A stretch of DNA of 64,000 nt from DAOTXS01 sp034435055. GTDB lineage: Bacteria; Chloroflexota; Anaerolineae; UBA4142. Of this stretch, positions 34,344-41,765 are shown piece by piece. The notes beneath the pieces are model-generated. The model saw only the letters and a program-made list of their open reading frames with translations. It made no database searches and had not been told where the DNA came from. The stretch is taken from positions 183,106 to 247,105 of the forward strand of contig DAOTXS010000056.1 in assembly GCA_034435055.1 (NCBI GenBank), written 5' to 3'. The translations under genes and the position numbers were made by a program. The stretch's first letter is position 1, and every line of letters starts with the position of its first letter.

Positions 34344-35662
34344 TTGATCACCTCTTTCGGATCCGCAATCACGCCGGCAATCGCACTCGCCGCGACGACT
34401 GCCGGACTCGCCAAGTATATTTCTGCTTCGCGCGTACCCATCCGTCCGCGAAAATTCCGGTTCGCCGTCGAAATCGTCACTTCGCCCGGCGCAGGAATGC
34501 CCATGTGATTGCCCATGCACGGACCGCAACCTGGGACGCCAATCACCGCCCCGGCATCGACAAATGTTTGAATGAAACCGCGTGCCAGCGCTTCGCTTAA
34601 CACCTGGGACGATGCGGGAATTACGAGCAACCGCGTGCCGCGCGCAAGTTTTCTGCCGCGAATAATTTCCGCCGCCGCCGCCAAATCTTCGATGCGTCCG
34701 TTTGTGCACGTGCCGATAAACGCTTGGTGCACACGTGTTCCGCGGACCTGCGACAACGGTTGCACATGATCGACGCGATGCGGACAAGCAACGTACGGCT
34801 CGAGTTGCGCGGCATCGTAACGATGAATCGCGGAATAAGTTGCATCGGCATCCGGGTAAAGTGCGCCTGCGCGAATTTTCGATTTTCGATTTTCGATTTC
34901 TGATTTTCTGTCGATCGTCGACTGTTGACGATTGACTTGTCTTTCCGCTAACCATTGAAACACACTTTCGTCCGGCATCAGCCACGCATTCTTCGCACCA
35001 AACTCTGCCATCATATTCGGAATCACCATCCGCGATTCGAGCGACATTTGCGAAATCGCACGACCATGAAATTCAACCGACGCGTACAAACCGCCGTCCG
35101 CTTTCAAATCGCCGATGATACGCAAGCACAAATCTTTCGAAGTCACGCCGCGCGGTAATTCACCCTCGACAATAATTTTCATCGACTCTGGCACGCGCAA
35201 CCACAACTCGCCGGTTGCCCAAATCGCCGCAACTTCGCTCCGACCAATGCCCGCGCCAAACGCCCCGAGCCAGCCATAATGTGTTGTGTGTGAATCCGCG
35301 CCGAGAATCAATTGTCCTGGCAAGATGATCACTTCTTCGCTCAAGACCTGATGGCAGATGCCGCGACCGACTTCAAAAAAATTTTCGATGCCTTGTTCAG
35401 CAACAAACTTACGAACATCGGCGTGATTCTGCGCGTGTTGCGTCGTCGGCGCGGGAACCGCGTGATCGAGCGTGATCGCGAGTCGTTCTGGATATTTCAC
35501 TTTATCGACGCCAAGCGCGCGAAAGATTTTTGAAATCGCCGCCGTGTTATCGTGCGAAAGCACCACATCCGGCACCGCATCGACAATTTGCCCGGCGACA
35601 ACGTGTTTCAATCCTGCCGCGCGCGCCAAGGCTTTCTCGGCAAAAGTTTTTCCGTTGCTCAT
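34340..35662 (-). CDS. Homoaconitase/isopropylmalate isomerase large subunit (440 aa)
   Basis: Aconitase-family catalytic subunit: DVVLSHDNTAAI, LDHAVPAPTTQHA, GADSHTTHYGWLGAFGAGIGRSE, and the [4Fe-4S] ligands in FIGTCTNGRIEDL and PGCGPCMGNHMG. It acts with the small subunit at 27944-28474; the homocitrate synthase overlap (ATGA at 35659-35662) favours homoaconitase in lysine synthesis over leucine synthesis. Odd feature: at about residues 243-266 the chain reads VNRQQSTIDRKSEIENRKSK, a polar insert encoded by gtcgac/gaaaatcg oligo repeats (34868-34945) like those seen between genes. The family has a short loop there, so the insert is probably surface-exposed and tolerated. Confidence 0.88.
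   Translation of the reverse strand: MSNGKTFAEKALARAAGLKHVVAGQIVDAVPDVVLSHDNTAAISKIFRALGVDKVKYPERLAITLDHAVPAPTTQHAQNHADVRKFVAEQGIENFFEVGRGICHQVLSEEVIILPGQLILGADSHTTHYGWLGAFGAGIGRSEVAAIWATGELWLRVPESMKIIVEGELPRGVTSKDLCLRIIGDLKADGGLYASVEFHGRAISQMSLESRMVIPNMMAEFGAKNAWLMPDESVFQWLAERQVNRQQSTIDRKSEIENRKSKIRAGALYPDADATYSAIHRYDAAQLEPYVACPHRVDHVQPLSQVRGTRVHQAFIGTCTNGRIEDLAAAAEIIRGRKLARGTRLLVIPASSQVLSEALARGFIQTFVDAGAVIGVPGCGPCMGNHMGIPAPGEVTISTANRNFRGRMGTREAEIYLASPAVVAASAIAGVIADPKEVIN
34868..34945. repeat. Oligo repeats inserted in frame in the leuC-like gene
   Basis: Three successive cgattttcgatttt units followed by gtcgatcgtcgactgttgac, the same families as the intergenic repeats at 36850-36905, 49641-49690 and 52226-52262. 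Confidence 0.7.
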
Positions 35663-36828
35663 TTGCTCGCCGGCTCGTTTACGGATTCAACCACACCATC
35701 CGCCCACCGGTACAACAACTCATCGACATCATTGAGATCGATTTTCTTTTGGTCGGCGAGTGCCTTGACGTGCGCGGTTACTTCTTTGATCTGTTCATCG
35801 GTCAACGGCAAGCCCAACTGCTCCGCGCGATCCTTCACCGCGTTCCAGCCAGTCAACTTGTGCGCGATGCTGATGTAACGCGTCATACCAAAATCTTTGG
35901 GATTCAAAATCTCGTAGGTCTCCGGCTGATTGAGAATCGCTTTGGCGTGAATGCCGGCTTTGTGGGTGAACGCGGTTACGCCAGTAATGTAATTGTTGAA
36001 CGGAATACCCACACCAACCATATTCGCAATCATCTCGTCGAGCTTGCGCAATTTTTTGAGTTTGTATTTTTTCTTGACGATGTCGCGGTGCGTTGCGTAC
36101 ATCCGCGCAATGAAACCGCCCAGCGGCGCGATGCCATTGCGTTCGCCGATTCCCAGGATGCTCGTGTCGATGTGCGTTGCGCCGGCTTCGAGCGCGGTAA
36201 CCGCGTTTGCAATCGCGCACCCGGAATCGTTGTGTCCGTGAAACTCGATCCCGGCTTTTACCAAACGGCGCAGACCGGAAACCAGTTGATACACGCGCAT
36301 CGGCGTCGCCACGCCGACGGTGTCTGCAATGCCAAAGCGATCGACCCCCACTTGATCGACGGCGAGATAAACGCGGAACAAATCCGATTCTTCGCTGCGA
36401 AACGAATCCTCGGTGCTGAAACGCAATTCGATGTTCGGCGCTTGCGCGCGAATCCATGACAAGACCTCAACCGCGCGCTCGATGACCTGCGCCATCGCCA
36501 TGCCGTGACTAAACTCACGCAAGAACGACGAGGTGCCGATGACCAAATCGATTCCTTGCACACCGGTCTCCAACGCTTTTTTCGCATCATCGATGTGACA
36601 GCGAATGTGCGTGAGAATTTTGGATTTGAGACCACGCCGCGCAATCAGGCACGCATCATCGAAACTTTGCGGCGACGCGAGCGGCGAAGTTAATTCGATA
36701 TATTCGACACCGAATTCATCGAGCGCGTCGGCGATGCGCAATTTATCATCGGTTGTGAAATTCGCGCCGACAAACTGCTCACCTTCGCGCAACGTTGACT
36801 CGATGATATTAAACTGTTCTAGTGACAT
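35659..36828 (-). CDS. Homocitrate synthase (389 aa)
   Basis: Start at ATG 36828 behind AGGAG. Motifs: IIESTLREGEQFVGANFTT (the REGEQ form typical of homocitrate synthase), EYIELTSPLASPQS, GIDLVIGTSSFLREF, EFHGHNDSGCAIANA with the metal-binding His pair, and THIDTSILGIGERNG. It condenses acetyl-CoA with 2-oxoglutarate, the first and usually feedback-inhibited step of the alpha-aminoadipate lysine route. Overlaps the homoaconitase large subunit by 4 nt; follows lysX after a spacer of 74 nt with oligo repeats. Isopropylmalate synthase or citramalate synthase is less likely because of these motifs and the LysW/LysX context. Confidence 0.9.
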   Translation of the reverse strand: MSLEQFNIIESTLREGEQFVGANFTTDDKLRIADALDEFGVEYIELTSPLASPQSFDDACLIARRGLKSKILTHIRCHIDDAKKALETGVQGIDLVIGTSSFLREFSHGMAMAQVIERAVEVLSWIRAQAPNIELRFSTEDSFRSEESDLFRVYLAVDQVGVDRFGIADTVGVATPMRVYQLVSGLRRLVKAGIEFHGHNDSGCAIANAVTALEAGATHIDTSILGIGERNGIAPLGGFIARMYATHRDIVKKKYKLKKLRKLDEMIANMVGVGIPFNNYITGVTAFTHKAGIHAKAILNQPETYEILNPKDFGMTRYISIAHKLTGWNAVKDRAEQLGLPLTDEQIKEVTAHVKALADQKKIDLNDVDELLYRWADGVVESVNEPASK

Positions 36829-36849
36829 CCCCACTCCTATTTTGATCGC

Positions 36850-36905
36850 CGATTGCCAACTTTCGATTTAACAATCAAAAATCGTAAATTGAAAATCGAA
36901 AATTA
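36850..36905. repeat. Oligo repeat block between lysX and homocitrate synthase genes
   Basis: Contains aatcaaaaatcgtaaattg and aaaatcgaaaatt with partial reverse complements (gccgattgccaactttcg). Same family as the leuC-like insert and the argC-argB spacer. Confidence 0.6.
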
Positions 36906-37766
36906 GAGCACTTTGATTTTGCCTTCACCCACCGCCATCACATAATCGAGGATGCGTTGCGGAATGTCCACGCCGGTCGTTGTGATGCTGTTGCGAAATT
37001 CAATCGTGTAATTGACTTCGTTGACGAGCAAACCGCGTTCCGGGTCTTCGAGCAAATCGACGCCGACAATACCACCGCCAACTGCTTTCGCCGCCGCGAC
37101 ACAAATCTGATTGAGTTCCGACGTGATTGGGCAACCGGTGGCTTGACCGCCGCGCGCGGTATTGGTGATCCAATGTTCTGAATAACGATAAATCGCGCCG
37201 ACGGTTTCGTTGCCGATGACAAACGCACGAATGTCACGCTGGGGTTTGCGGATGTACTCTTGAATGTAAAAAATCGAATGGTGGTACGAGCCGAGCGTCT
37301 CTTTGTGTTCCAGAATCGCTTCCGCCGCCTCGCGGTCATTCACTTTGGAAAGCAAGCGGCCCCAGGATCCAACCGCCGGTTTCAATATGACCGGATACCC
37401 CAATTCTTCGATGGCTTTGACTGCCGAGTCCGGCGTGAACGCGACCTTGATGCGCGTCGTCGGTACGCCGTGATGCACCAACGCGGTCGAGGTTGCCAGT
37501 TTGTCGCCGCAGATGCTCGCGACGTACGCGGTATTCACTGTGGGGATGCGCCAATCGTTGAGAATCTTGAGCGCGTTGAGCGCGCGCGAATGATTGATGC
37601 ATCGTTCCAACACCACATCGTATTGAAGCCACGCGCCGGGATTTTGCAAATCAAAGATCACATCGCGGTCGTCGATCTTGTCGTATGTCACACCGCGCGC
37701 GTCGAGCGCATCGAATAATAGTTTTTCTTCGGCGCGGACGCGGGAATACAATACAGCCAGTTTCAT
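36903..37766 (-). CDS. lysX: LysW-alpha-aminoadipate ligase LysX (287 aa)
   Basis: RimK-family ATP-grasp ligase: MKLAVLYSRVRAEEKLLFDAL, DRDVIFDLQ, GDKLATSTALVHHGVPTTR, YPVILKPAVGSWGRLLSKVND, IQEYIRKPQRDIRAFVIG, and NEVNYTIEFRNSITTTGVDI with the N-[TA]-GVDIP type tail common to LysX/ArgX. It joins the amino group of alpha-aminoadipate to the C-terminal Glu of LysW, starting the protected part of lysine synthesis in the cytoplasm. The lysW gene lies 1 nt upstream. Length is normal for the family. Confidence 0.92.
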   Translation of the reverse strand: MKLAVLYSRVRAEEKLLFDALDARGVTYDKIDDRDVIFDLQNPGAWLQYDVVLERCINHSRALNALKILNDWRIPTVNTAYVASICGDKLATSTALVHHGVPTTRIKVAFTPDSAVKAIEELGYPVILKPAVGSWGRLLSKVNDREAAEAILEHKETLGSYHHSIFYIQEYIRKPQRDIRAFVIGNETVGAIYRYSEHWITNTARGGQATGCPITSELNQICVAAAKAVGGGIVGVDLLEDPERGLLVNEVNYTIEFRNSITTTGVDIPQRILDYVMAVGEGKIKVL

Positions 37767-37767
37767 T

Positions 37768-37932
37768 TTATTCGCCCCAATCCTCTTCTTCTTGCGGAGC
37801 CAGATCGAATTGGAGCGGATTCTCGCTCACCACTTCGAGTTCCGCGCCGCAATCCGGGCACACGACAATTTCACCGCGCAAGGGTTTGGTCATTTCGATT
37901 TCGGCTTCGCATTCGGGACAATTTCCTTTCAT
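37768..37932 (-). CDS. lysW: Amino-group carrier protein LysW (54 aa)
   Basis: Start at ATG 37932 behind AAAGGAG; a longer frame from 37980 runs through the leader terminator and is not used. Zinc-binding CPECEAEIEM and CPDCGAELEV plus the acidic C-terminus EEEDWGE, whose last Glu carries the substrate. LysW shields the amino group of alpha-aminoadipate and its derivatives while LysX, LysZ, LysY and LysJ act. First gene of the long lysine operon, directly behind a structured leader with a terminator. LysZ, LysY, LysJ and LysK are not present as separate genes in this window. Confidence 0.95.
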   Translation of the reverse strand: MKGNCPECEAEIEMTKPLRGEIVVCPDCGAELEVVSENPLQFDLAPQEEEDWGE

Positions 37933-37963
37933 CGGTTCGCTCCTTTGGCAAGATGTGTCCAAC

Positions 37964-37994
37964 AAAAACCCTCCCGGCAAAACTCACGGGAGGG
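37964..37994 (-). terminator. Leader terminator before lysW (probable attenuator)
   Basis: On the minus strand CCCTCCCG, 10-nt loop, CGGGAGGG, then TTTTTG. It lies between the promoter and lysW, so it must be regulated or leaky. Confidence 0.8.
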
Positions 37995-38005
37995 AAAAGA
38001 AAACA

Positions 38006-38060
38006 CGCACTCGGCGCTTCCCACCCGAACAGGGTTGAGCGGTTTGAACCAAGCGGTGCG
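38006..38060 (-). promoter_or_regulatory. Structured leader RNA of the lysine operon (three-way-junction-like)
   Basis: On the minus strand nested pairs CGCAC/GTGCG and CGCTT/AAGCG enclose two hairpins, GGTT-CAA-ACC and ACCC-TGTT-CGGGT, immediately before the terminator. No short Lys-rich ORF is visible in the leader. It could be a ligand- or protein-binding element controlling lysW transcription; no known riboswitch class was recognised. Confidence 0.45.
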
Positions 38061-38140
38061 TGTATGGAGTTTGAAATTGCGGCAAACGTACTCCCGCATT
38101 ATTAGACTCGCGTCAGTTTCCATTCTGGAATTCGCGTCGA

Positions 38141-38169
38141 AATATATCACTATCGATGCGCAGTGTCAA
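38141..38169 (-). promoter_or_regulatory. Promoter of the lysine operon
   Basis: Minus strand TTGACA (38169-38164), 17-bp spacer, TATATT (38146-38141). Gives a leader of about 200 nt before lysW. Confidence 0.7.
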
Positions 38170-38191
38170 TACGTGCGACTAAATTTTCGTA

Positions 38192-38476
38192 TCACGTTTT
38201 GAAACGATGCGCAAGCTCATGCTCAACCTTACGCCAAGCGATTCCGCGCGCCGCCAACAAAACCAATGCGTGATAAATCAGGTCCGCCATCTCGGAGACG
38301 ATGCGTTCATCCCCTTGACCTTTTGTTGCAACGATTACTTCAATGACTTCTTCTCCTAGCTTCTTGACGATTTCGTCTTCTCCCAGCGCAAATAATTTTG
38401 CGGTATATGAATTTGCCGGCGCATTCGTCTTGCGGGAATCGATCACGTGATACAATTGATCTAACACATCGCTCAT
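38192..38476 (-). CDS. hisE: Phosphoribosyl-ATP pyrophosphatase HisE (94 aa)
   Basis: All-alpha MazG-like fold: SYTAKLFALGEDEIVKKLGEEVIEVIVA with the acidic metal-binding residues, and SEMADLIYHALVLLAARGI. Removes pyrophosphate from phosphoribosyl-ATP, second step of histidine synthesis. Last gene of the his operon, separate from hisI (not fused as in enterobacteria). Confidence 0.93.
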   Translation of the reverse strand: MSDVLDQLYHVIDSRKTNAPANSYTAKLFALGEDEIVKKLGEEVIEVIVATKGQGDERIVSEMADLIYHALVLLAARGIAWRKVEHELAHRFKT

Positions 38477-38515
38477 CCATATCTCCTATCTTCGATCAAT
38501 CCTAAAATCGAAAAT

Positions 38516-38833
38516 TTATTTTCCCAGATTGCGAAAAAAACAACTCACCTCGCCCGTGTGACACGCCGGTCCCACAGGATCAACCAGCAACAAGAGCGCA
38601 TCGCCATCGCAATCATATTTGATTTCGCGCACGCGCAAAAAATTTCCCGAGGTTTCGCCTTTCAGCCACAAGTGTTGGCGCCGTCGACTCCAAAATGTCG
38701 CGTTGCCGGATTCCAATGTCTTTGCTAACGACTCGGCATTCATAAATGCAAGCATCAACACCTGTTTGGTTTTTTCATCTTGCACGATGGCAGGCACAAG
38801 ACCATTTGCATCCCAGTTGATTTCATTGCTCAT
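38516..38833 (-). CDS. hisI: Phosphoribosyl-AMP cyclohydrolase HisI (105 aa)
   Basis: Start at ATG 38833 behind GGAG. Contains VLMLAFMNAESLAKTLESG, FWSRRRQHLWLKGETSGN, VREIKYDCDGDALLLLVDP and CHTGEVSCFFR, with the Zn-binding Cys and Mg-binding Asp residues of the family. Opens the adenine ring of phosphoribosyl-AMP, third step of histidine synthesis. Third from the end of the operon order; the neighbours are hisF and hisE. Confidence 0.95.
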   Translation of the reverse strand: MSNEINWDANGLVPAIVQDEKTKQVLMLAFMNAESLAKTLESGNATFWSRRRQHLWLKGETSGNFLRVREIKYDCDGDALLLLVDPVGPACHTGEVSCFFRNLGK

Positions 38834-38886
38834 ACTAATCTCCGTTTCAGATTTCAAGATTTAAAGTTAAACGTGAAACCCGAAAC

Positions 38887-39654
38887 TCAACCTCTCACCG
38901 CAACACCTCGACGTGCCAAGTACTCTTTCACCTGCGCCACACTCAATTCACCAAAGTGAAACAAACTTGCCGCCAGCACGGCGCTCGCATGACCATCGAG
39001 GATTGCTTCCGCAAAATGTTCCACGCGCCCCGCGCCACCCGACGCAATCACCGGAATCGACACCGCGTCAGCGACTGCGCGCGTCAATTCGATATCGTAC
39101 CCATCTTTCGTTCCATCGCGATCCATACTCGTCAACAAAATCTCACCCGCGCCAAGCGATTCAACCTTACGCGCCCAATCGATGACATCCTTGCCAGTAG
39201 GCGTGCGTCCGCCGTGAGTGTACACCTCCCACCCGCCTCCGTCGTCCGTCGTCCGTCGTTTCGCATCGATTGCCACCACGACACATTGCGAACCAAATTT
39301 TTCTGCCGCTTGTGTGATCAGCGCCGGATTCGCGACCGCCGCGGTGTTCACCGCCACTTGGTCTGCGCCCGCCAACAAGATGCCGCGAAAATCCTCAACG
39401 GTGCGCACGCCGCCGCCAACTGCAAACGGAATAAAAACTTGATCGGCAACCGCACGCACCGTATCAAGCAAAATATCGCGGTTTTCGTACGACGCGGTGA
39501 TATCGAGAAAAACCAACTCATCCGCGCCGGCGGCATCGTACGCTTTGGCGTGTTCGACCGGATCGCCCGCATCGCGCAACTCGACAAAATTCACGCCTTT
39601 GACGACACGCCCCGCCTTTACATCAAGACACGGAATAATTCTTTTGGCTAGCAT
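38887..39654 (-). CDS. hisF: Imidazole glycerol phosphate synthase cyclase subunit HisF (255 aa)
   Basis: Start at ATG 39654 with GAGG 6 nt upstream; overlaps the hisA end by 32 nt. (beta/alpha)8 barrel motifs: RIIPCLDVKAGRVVKGVNF (catalytic Asp), ELVFLDITASYE, PFAVGGGVRTVEDF, LTSMDRDGTKDGYD (second catalytic Asp), PVIASGGAG. With HisH it makes imidazole glycerol phosphate and AICAR. A small polar loop AKRRTTDDGGGWEVYTHGG is encoded by a gacggacgacgg oligo repeat (39232-39262) also seen between genes; it lies where family members vary in length. Confidence 0.95.
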   Translation of the reverse strand: MLAKRIIPCLDVKAGRVVKGVNFVELRDAGDPVEHAKAYDAAGADELVFLDITASYENRDILLDTVRAVADQVFIPFAVGGGVRTVEDFRGILLAGADQVAVNTAAVANPALITQAAEKFGSQCVVVAIDAKRRTTDDGGGWEVYTHGGRTPTGKDVIDWARKVESLGAGEILLTSMDRDGTKDGYDIELTRAVADAVSIPVIASGGAGRVEHFAEAILDGHASAVLAASLFHFGELSVAQVKEYLARRGVAVRG

Positions 39655-40363
39655 CAATTGCCTCACGTAAACTCACTTTTCCCGTGTACAACGCTTGTCC
39701 GATAATCACGCCTTCAACTTTGCGCTGCTCACATAACGCAATCACGTCACGCAAACTCGCAACGCCGCCCGATGCAATCACGCGCACATTTGCGGCTTGA
39801 CCCAGGTTCGCCATCACGTTCGCATCGATACCTTGCAACATTCCGTCGCGCGCAATATCAGTGTAGACGATGCGTTCGATGCCGCGTGCACGCATTTGCT
39901 TCGCCAAATCAATTGCGTTCATTTGCGATTGTTCGACCCAACCGCGCGTCGCGACGATTCCATTGCGCGCGTCGATGCCGACAACAATTTTACCTGAACC
40001 GAATCGCGCAATCACATCCGACACCAGTTGCGGATTTTCAATCGCCGCCGTGCCGATGACAACACGCGAAACGCCAGCATTGAACGCCGCATCGATGCTC
40101 GCCAGATCGCGCAAGCCGCCGCCAAATTGAGTCGGAATCGAAACCGATTGTATGATTCGCGCCAATTCGCGCAGATTCGCGGACGATTCTTCGCCGAACG
40201 CGCCATCGAGATTGACAACGTGCAACCACGCGGCACCTTCGCTTTGCCAACGCAACGCCATCTCCACAGGATCATCCGAATAAATCGTTTGATCTTCCGC
40301 ACGTCCTTGCTTCAATCGCACCACGCGACCGTGACGCAAATCAATGGCTGGGTAAATGATCAT
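39623..40363 (-). CDS. hisA: ProFAR isomerase HisA (246 aa)
   Basis: Start at ATG 40363 (MIIYPAIDLRHGRVVRLKQG), 23 nt after the hisH stop. Barrel motifs: catalytic Asp in PAIDL, WLHVVNLDGAF, QFGGGLRD, RVVIGTAAIENP, YTDIARDGMLQG (second catalytic Asp) and VIASGGVASL. It isomerises ProFAR to PRFAR, fourth step of histidine synthesis. HisA and HisF are paralogous barrels, here adjacent and overlapping. Not the dual PriA type: a trpF function cannot be judged from sequence. Confidence 0.95.
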   Translation of the reverse strand: MIIYPAIDLRHGRVVRLKQGRAEDQTIYSDDPVEMALRWQSEGAAWLHVVNLDGAFGEESSANLRELARIIQSVSIPTQFGGGLRDLASIDAAFNAGVSRVVIGTAAIENPQLVSDVIARFGSGKIVVGIDARNGIVATRGWVEQSQMNAIDLAKQMRARGIERIVYTDIARDGMLQGIDANVMANLGQAANVRVIASGGVASLRDVIALCEQRKVEGVIIGQALYTGKVSLREAIDASQKNYSVS

Positions 40364-40385
40364 AGAGACTCGCTTGTCATACGCA

Positions 40386-41021
40386 TCACGCAGCACGAAA
40401 CACGTGTTGCGTGTCCCGTTCGATTAACTCGGCGAAATTGGCGAGTATCTTCAACCCAACACTCTGACTTTTCTCCGGATGAAACTGCGCGCCGAAAACA
40501 TTATCGCAGCCCACCACCGAAGCAAATTGAATTCCGTAATCGGTCGTCGCGAGCACAAGCGCTGGATCATCTGGCGCACAATAGTAGGAATGAACAAAGA
40601 ACGCATAACTGCCATCAGGAACATCATTCAACAACCGATTCGATTGCTTGATGTGAATTTGATTCCACCCCATCTGCGGCACTTTGAACTTTCCATCAAA
40701 GCGCTTGACCGAACCGCGCAAAATTCCCAGACCCTCGTGCTGTCCCATTTCTTCCGATGATTCAAAGAGCAATTGCATTCCCAAACAAATCCCGATGAAC
40801 GGCACGTCACGCGCCACGGCTTCGCGCAGGGCAACATCCCAGCCGATCGCGCGCAAGTTGTTCATTGCTTGTCCAAACGCGCCGACGCCGGGCAACACGA
40901 TGCCGCGCGCGCGCTCCAAATCGCGCGGCAACGGAACGATGCGCGCCGTCACGCCGATCTTCTCGAACGCCTTTTGCACCGAGCGCAAGTTGCCCATTCC
41001 GTAATCAACGATGGCAATCAT
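40386..41021 (-). CDS. hisH: Imidazole glycerol phosphate synthase glutaminase subunit HisH (211 aa)
   Basis: Class I glutamine amidotransferase: MIAIVDYGMGNLRSVQKAFE, VLPGVGAFGQAM, nucleophile Cys in FIGICLGMQLLFE, and the His/Glu pair in GAQFHPEKSQ. Supplies ammonia to HisF. The PQMGWNQIH loop is conserved. Co-operonic with hisA and hisB. Confidence 0.96.
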   Translation of the reverse strand: MIAIVDYGMGNLRSVQKAFEKIGVTARIVPLPRDLERARGIVLPGVGAFGQAMNNLRAIGWDVALREAVARDVPFIGICLGMQLLFESSEEMGQHEGLGILRGSVKRFDGKFKVPQMGWNQIHIKQSNRLLNDVPDGSYAFFVHSYYCAPDDPALVLATTDYGIQFASVVGCDNVFGAQFHPEKSQSVGLKILANFAELIERDTQHVFRAA

Positions 41022-41033
41022 TGTTCACCTCGA

Positions 41034-41090
41034 CGAAGGACGAATGACGCAGGACGAAGGTCGTTCGTCTTTCGTCATTCGTCATTGGTC
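41034..41090. repeat. Oligo repeat palindrome between hisB and hisH
   Basis: gacgaaggacgaatgacgca on one side and ttcgtctttcgtcattcgtc on the other. Same style as the blocks at 41690, 50447 and 4290-4325. Confidence 0.65.
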
Positions 41091-41679
41091 ACAGCACTCC
41101 TTTGGTGGATGGCACTCCCACGCGCCGCGCGTCTAGCGCGATGGCTTGCGCGAGCGCGCGTCCCAACGCTTTGAACATCGCTTCGGCTTTGTGATGATCG
41201 TCGCGTCCGTACAGCACACGTGCGTGTAAATTCATTTTCGCGTGCGTTGCGAGTGTTTCGAAAAAATGCGCGACAAGACTTGCGGGCATCGCGCCAATCA
41301 TCGGCGCAGAGAATAGCGCATCGATTACGGCGTACGCGCGCCCGCTCAAATCCACCGCAACGAACGCAAGCGACTCATCCATCGGCGCATACGCGTGTCC
41401 CATTCGCACGATGCCGCGTTTATCGCCGAGCGCGCGGTCGAGCGCATCGCCCAGCACAATCGCCACGTCTTCAATCGTGTGATGCGCGTCGATGTGCAAA
41501 TCGCCCGTCGCGCGAATTTCCAAATCGAGCAAGCCGTGCACCGCAACGTGCGACAACAGATGATCGAGCATCGGCACGCCCGTTGCAATATCCGCAACCC
41601 CAGTGCCATCGAGATTCAGCGTGACGCGAACCTGGGTTTCGTTTGTCTTGCGTTCGATGGTTGCTGTTCGAGTTGTCAT
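41089..41679 (-). CDS. hisB: Imidazoleglycerol-phosphate dehydratase HisB (196 aa)
   Basis: Monofunctional HisB: RTATIERKTNETQVRV, LDHLLSHVAVHGLLDLEI, DAHHTIEDVAIVLGDAL (Mn-binding His residues), SLAFVAVDLSGRAY, HFFETLATHAKMNLH and GRDDHHKAEAMFKALGRAL. Dehydrates imidazole glycerol phosphate to imidazole acetol phosphate. The histidinol phosphatase part is not fused; a PHP-type phosphatase lies upstream in the operon. Confidence 0.96.
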   Translation of the reverse strand: MTTRTATIERKTNETQVRVTLNLDGTGVADIATGVPMLDHLLSHVAVHGLLDLEIRATGDLHIDAHHTIEDVAIVLGDALDRALGDKRGIVRMGHAYAPMDESLAFVAVDLSGRAYAVIDALFSAPMIGAMPASLVAHFFETLATHAKMNLHARVLYGRDDHHKAEAMFKALGRALAQAIALDARRVGVPSTKGVL

Positions 41680-41689
41680 TGTGACCTCT

Positions 41690-41765
41690 TGACGGAAGAC
41701 CGAGGACAGAGGACGGAAACGCTTCGCGTCGGTCTTCGGTCGTCCGTCCTCGGTCGTTTTGTCGT
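41690..41765. repeat. Oligo repeat palindrome between hisC and hisB
   Basis: ggaagaccgaggacagagg and tcggtcttcggtcgtccgtc arms around a short centre. The same gacggaagaccga family appears at 25807-25838, 26783-26830 and 50447-50515. Confidence 0.7.

Noticed and set aside
34344..34985. N-terminal extension of the ATP-grasp ORF
   Set aside because: It overlaps the leuC-like gene out of frame with Arg/Cys-rich nonsense; homology begins only at the CTG.
35530..36459. 309-codon plus-strand ORF
   Set aside because: Antisense to homocitrate synthase; composition follows the real gene and no ribosome site is present.
37929..38150. 73-codon ORF in the lysW leader
   Set aside because: Runs through the terminator hairpin and has no Lys-codon cluster; the structured RNA is more likely.
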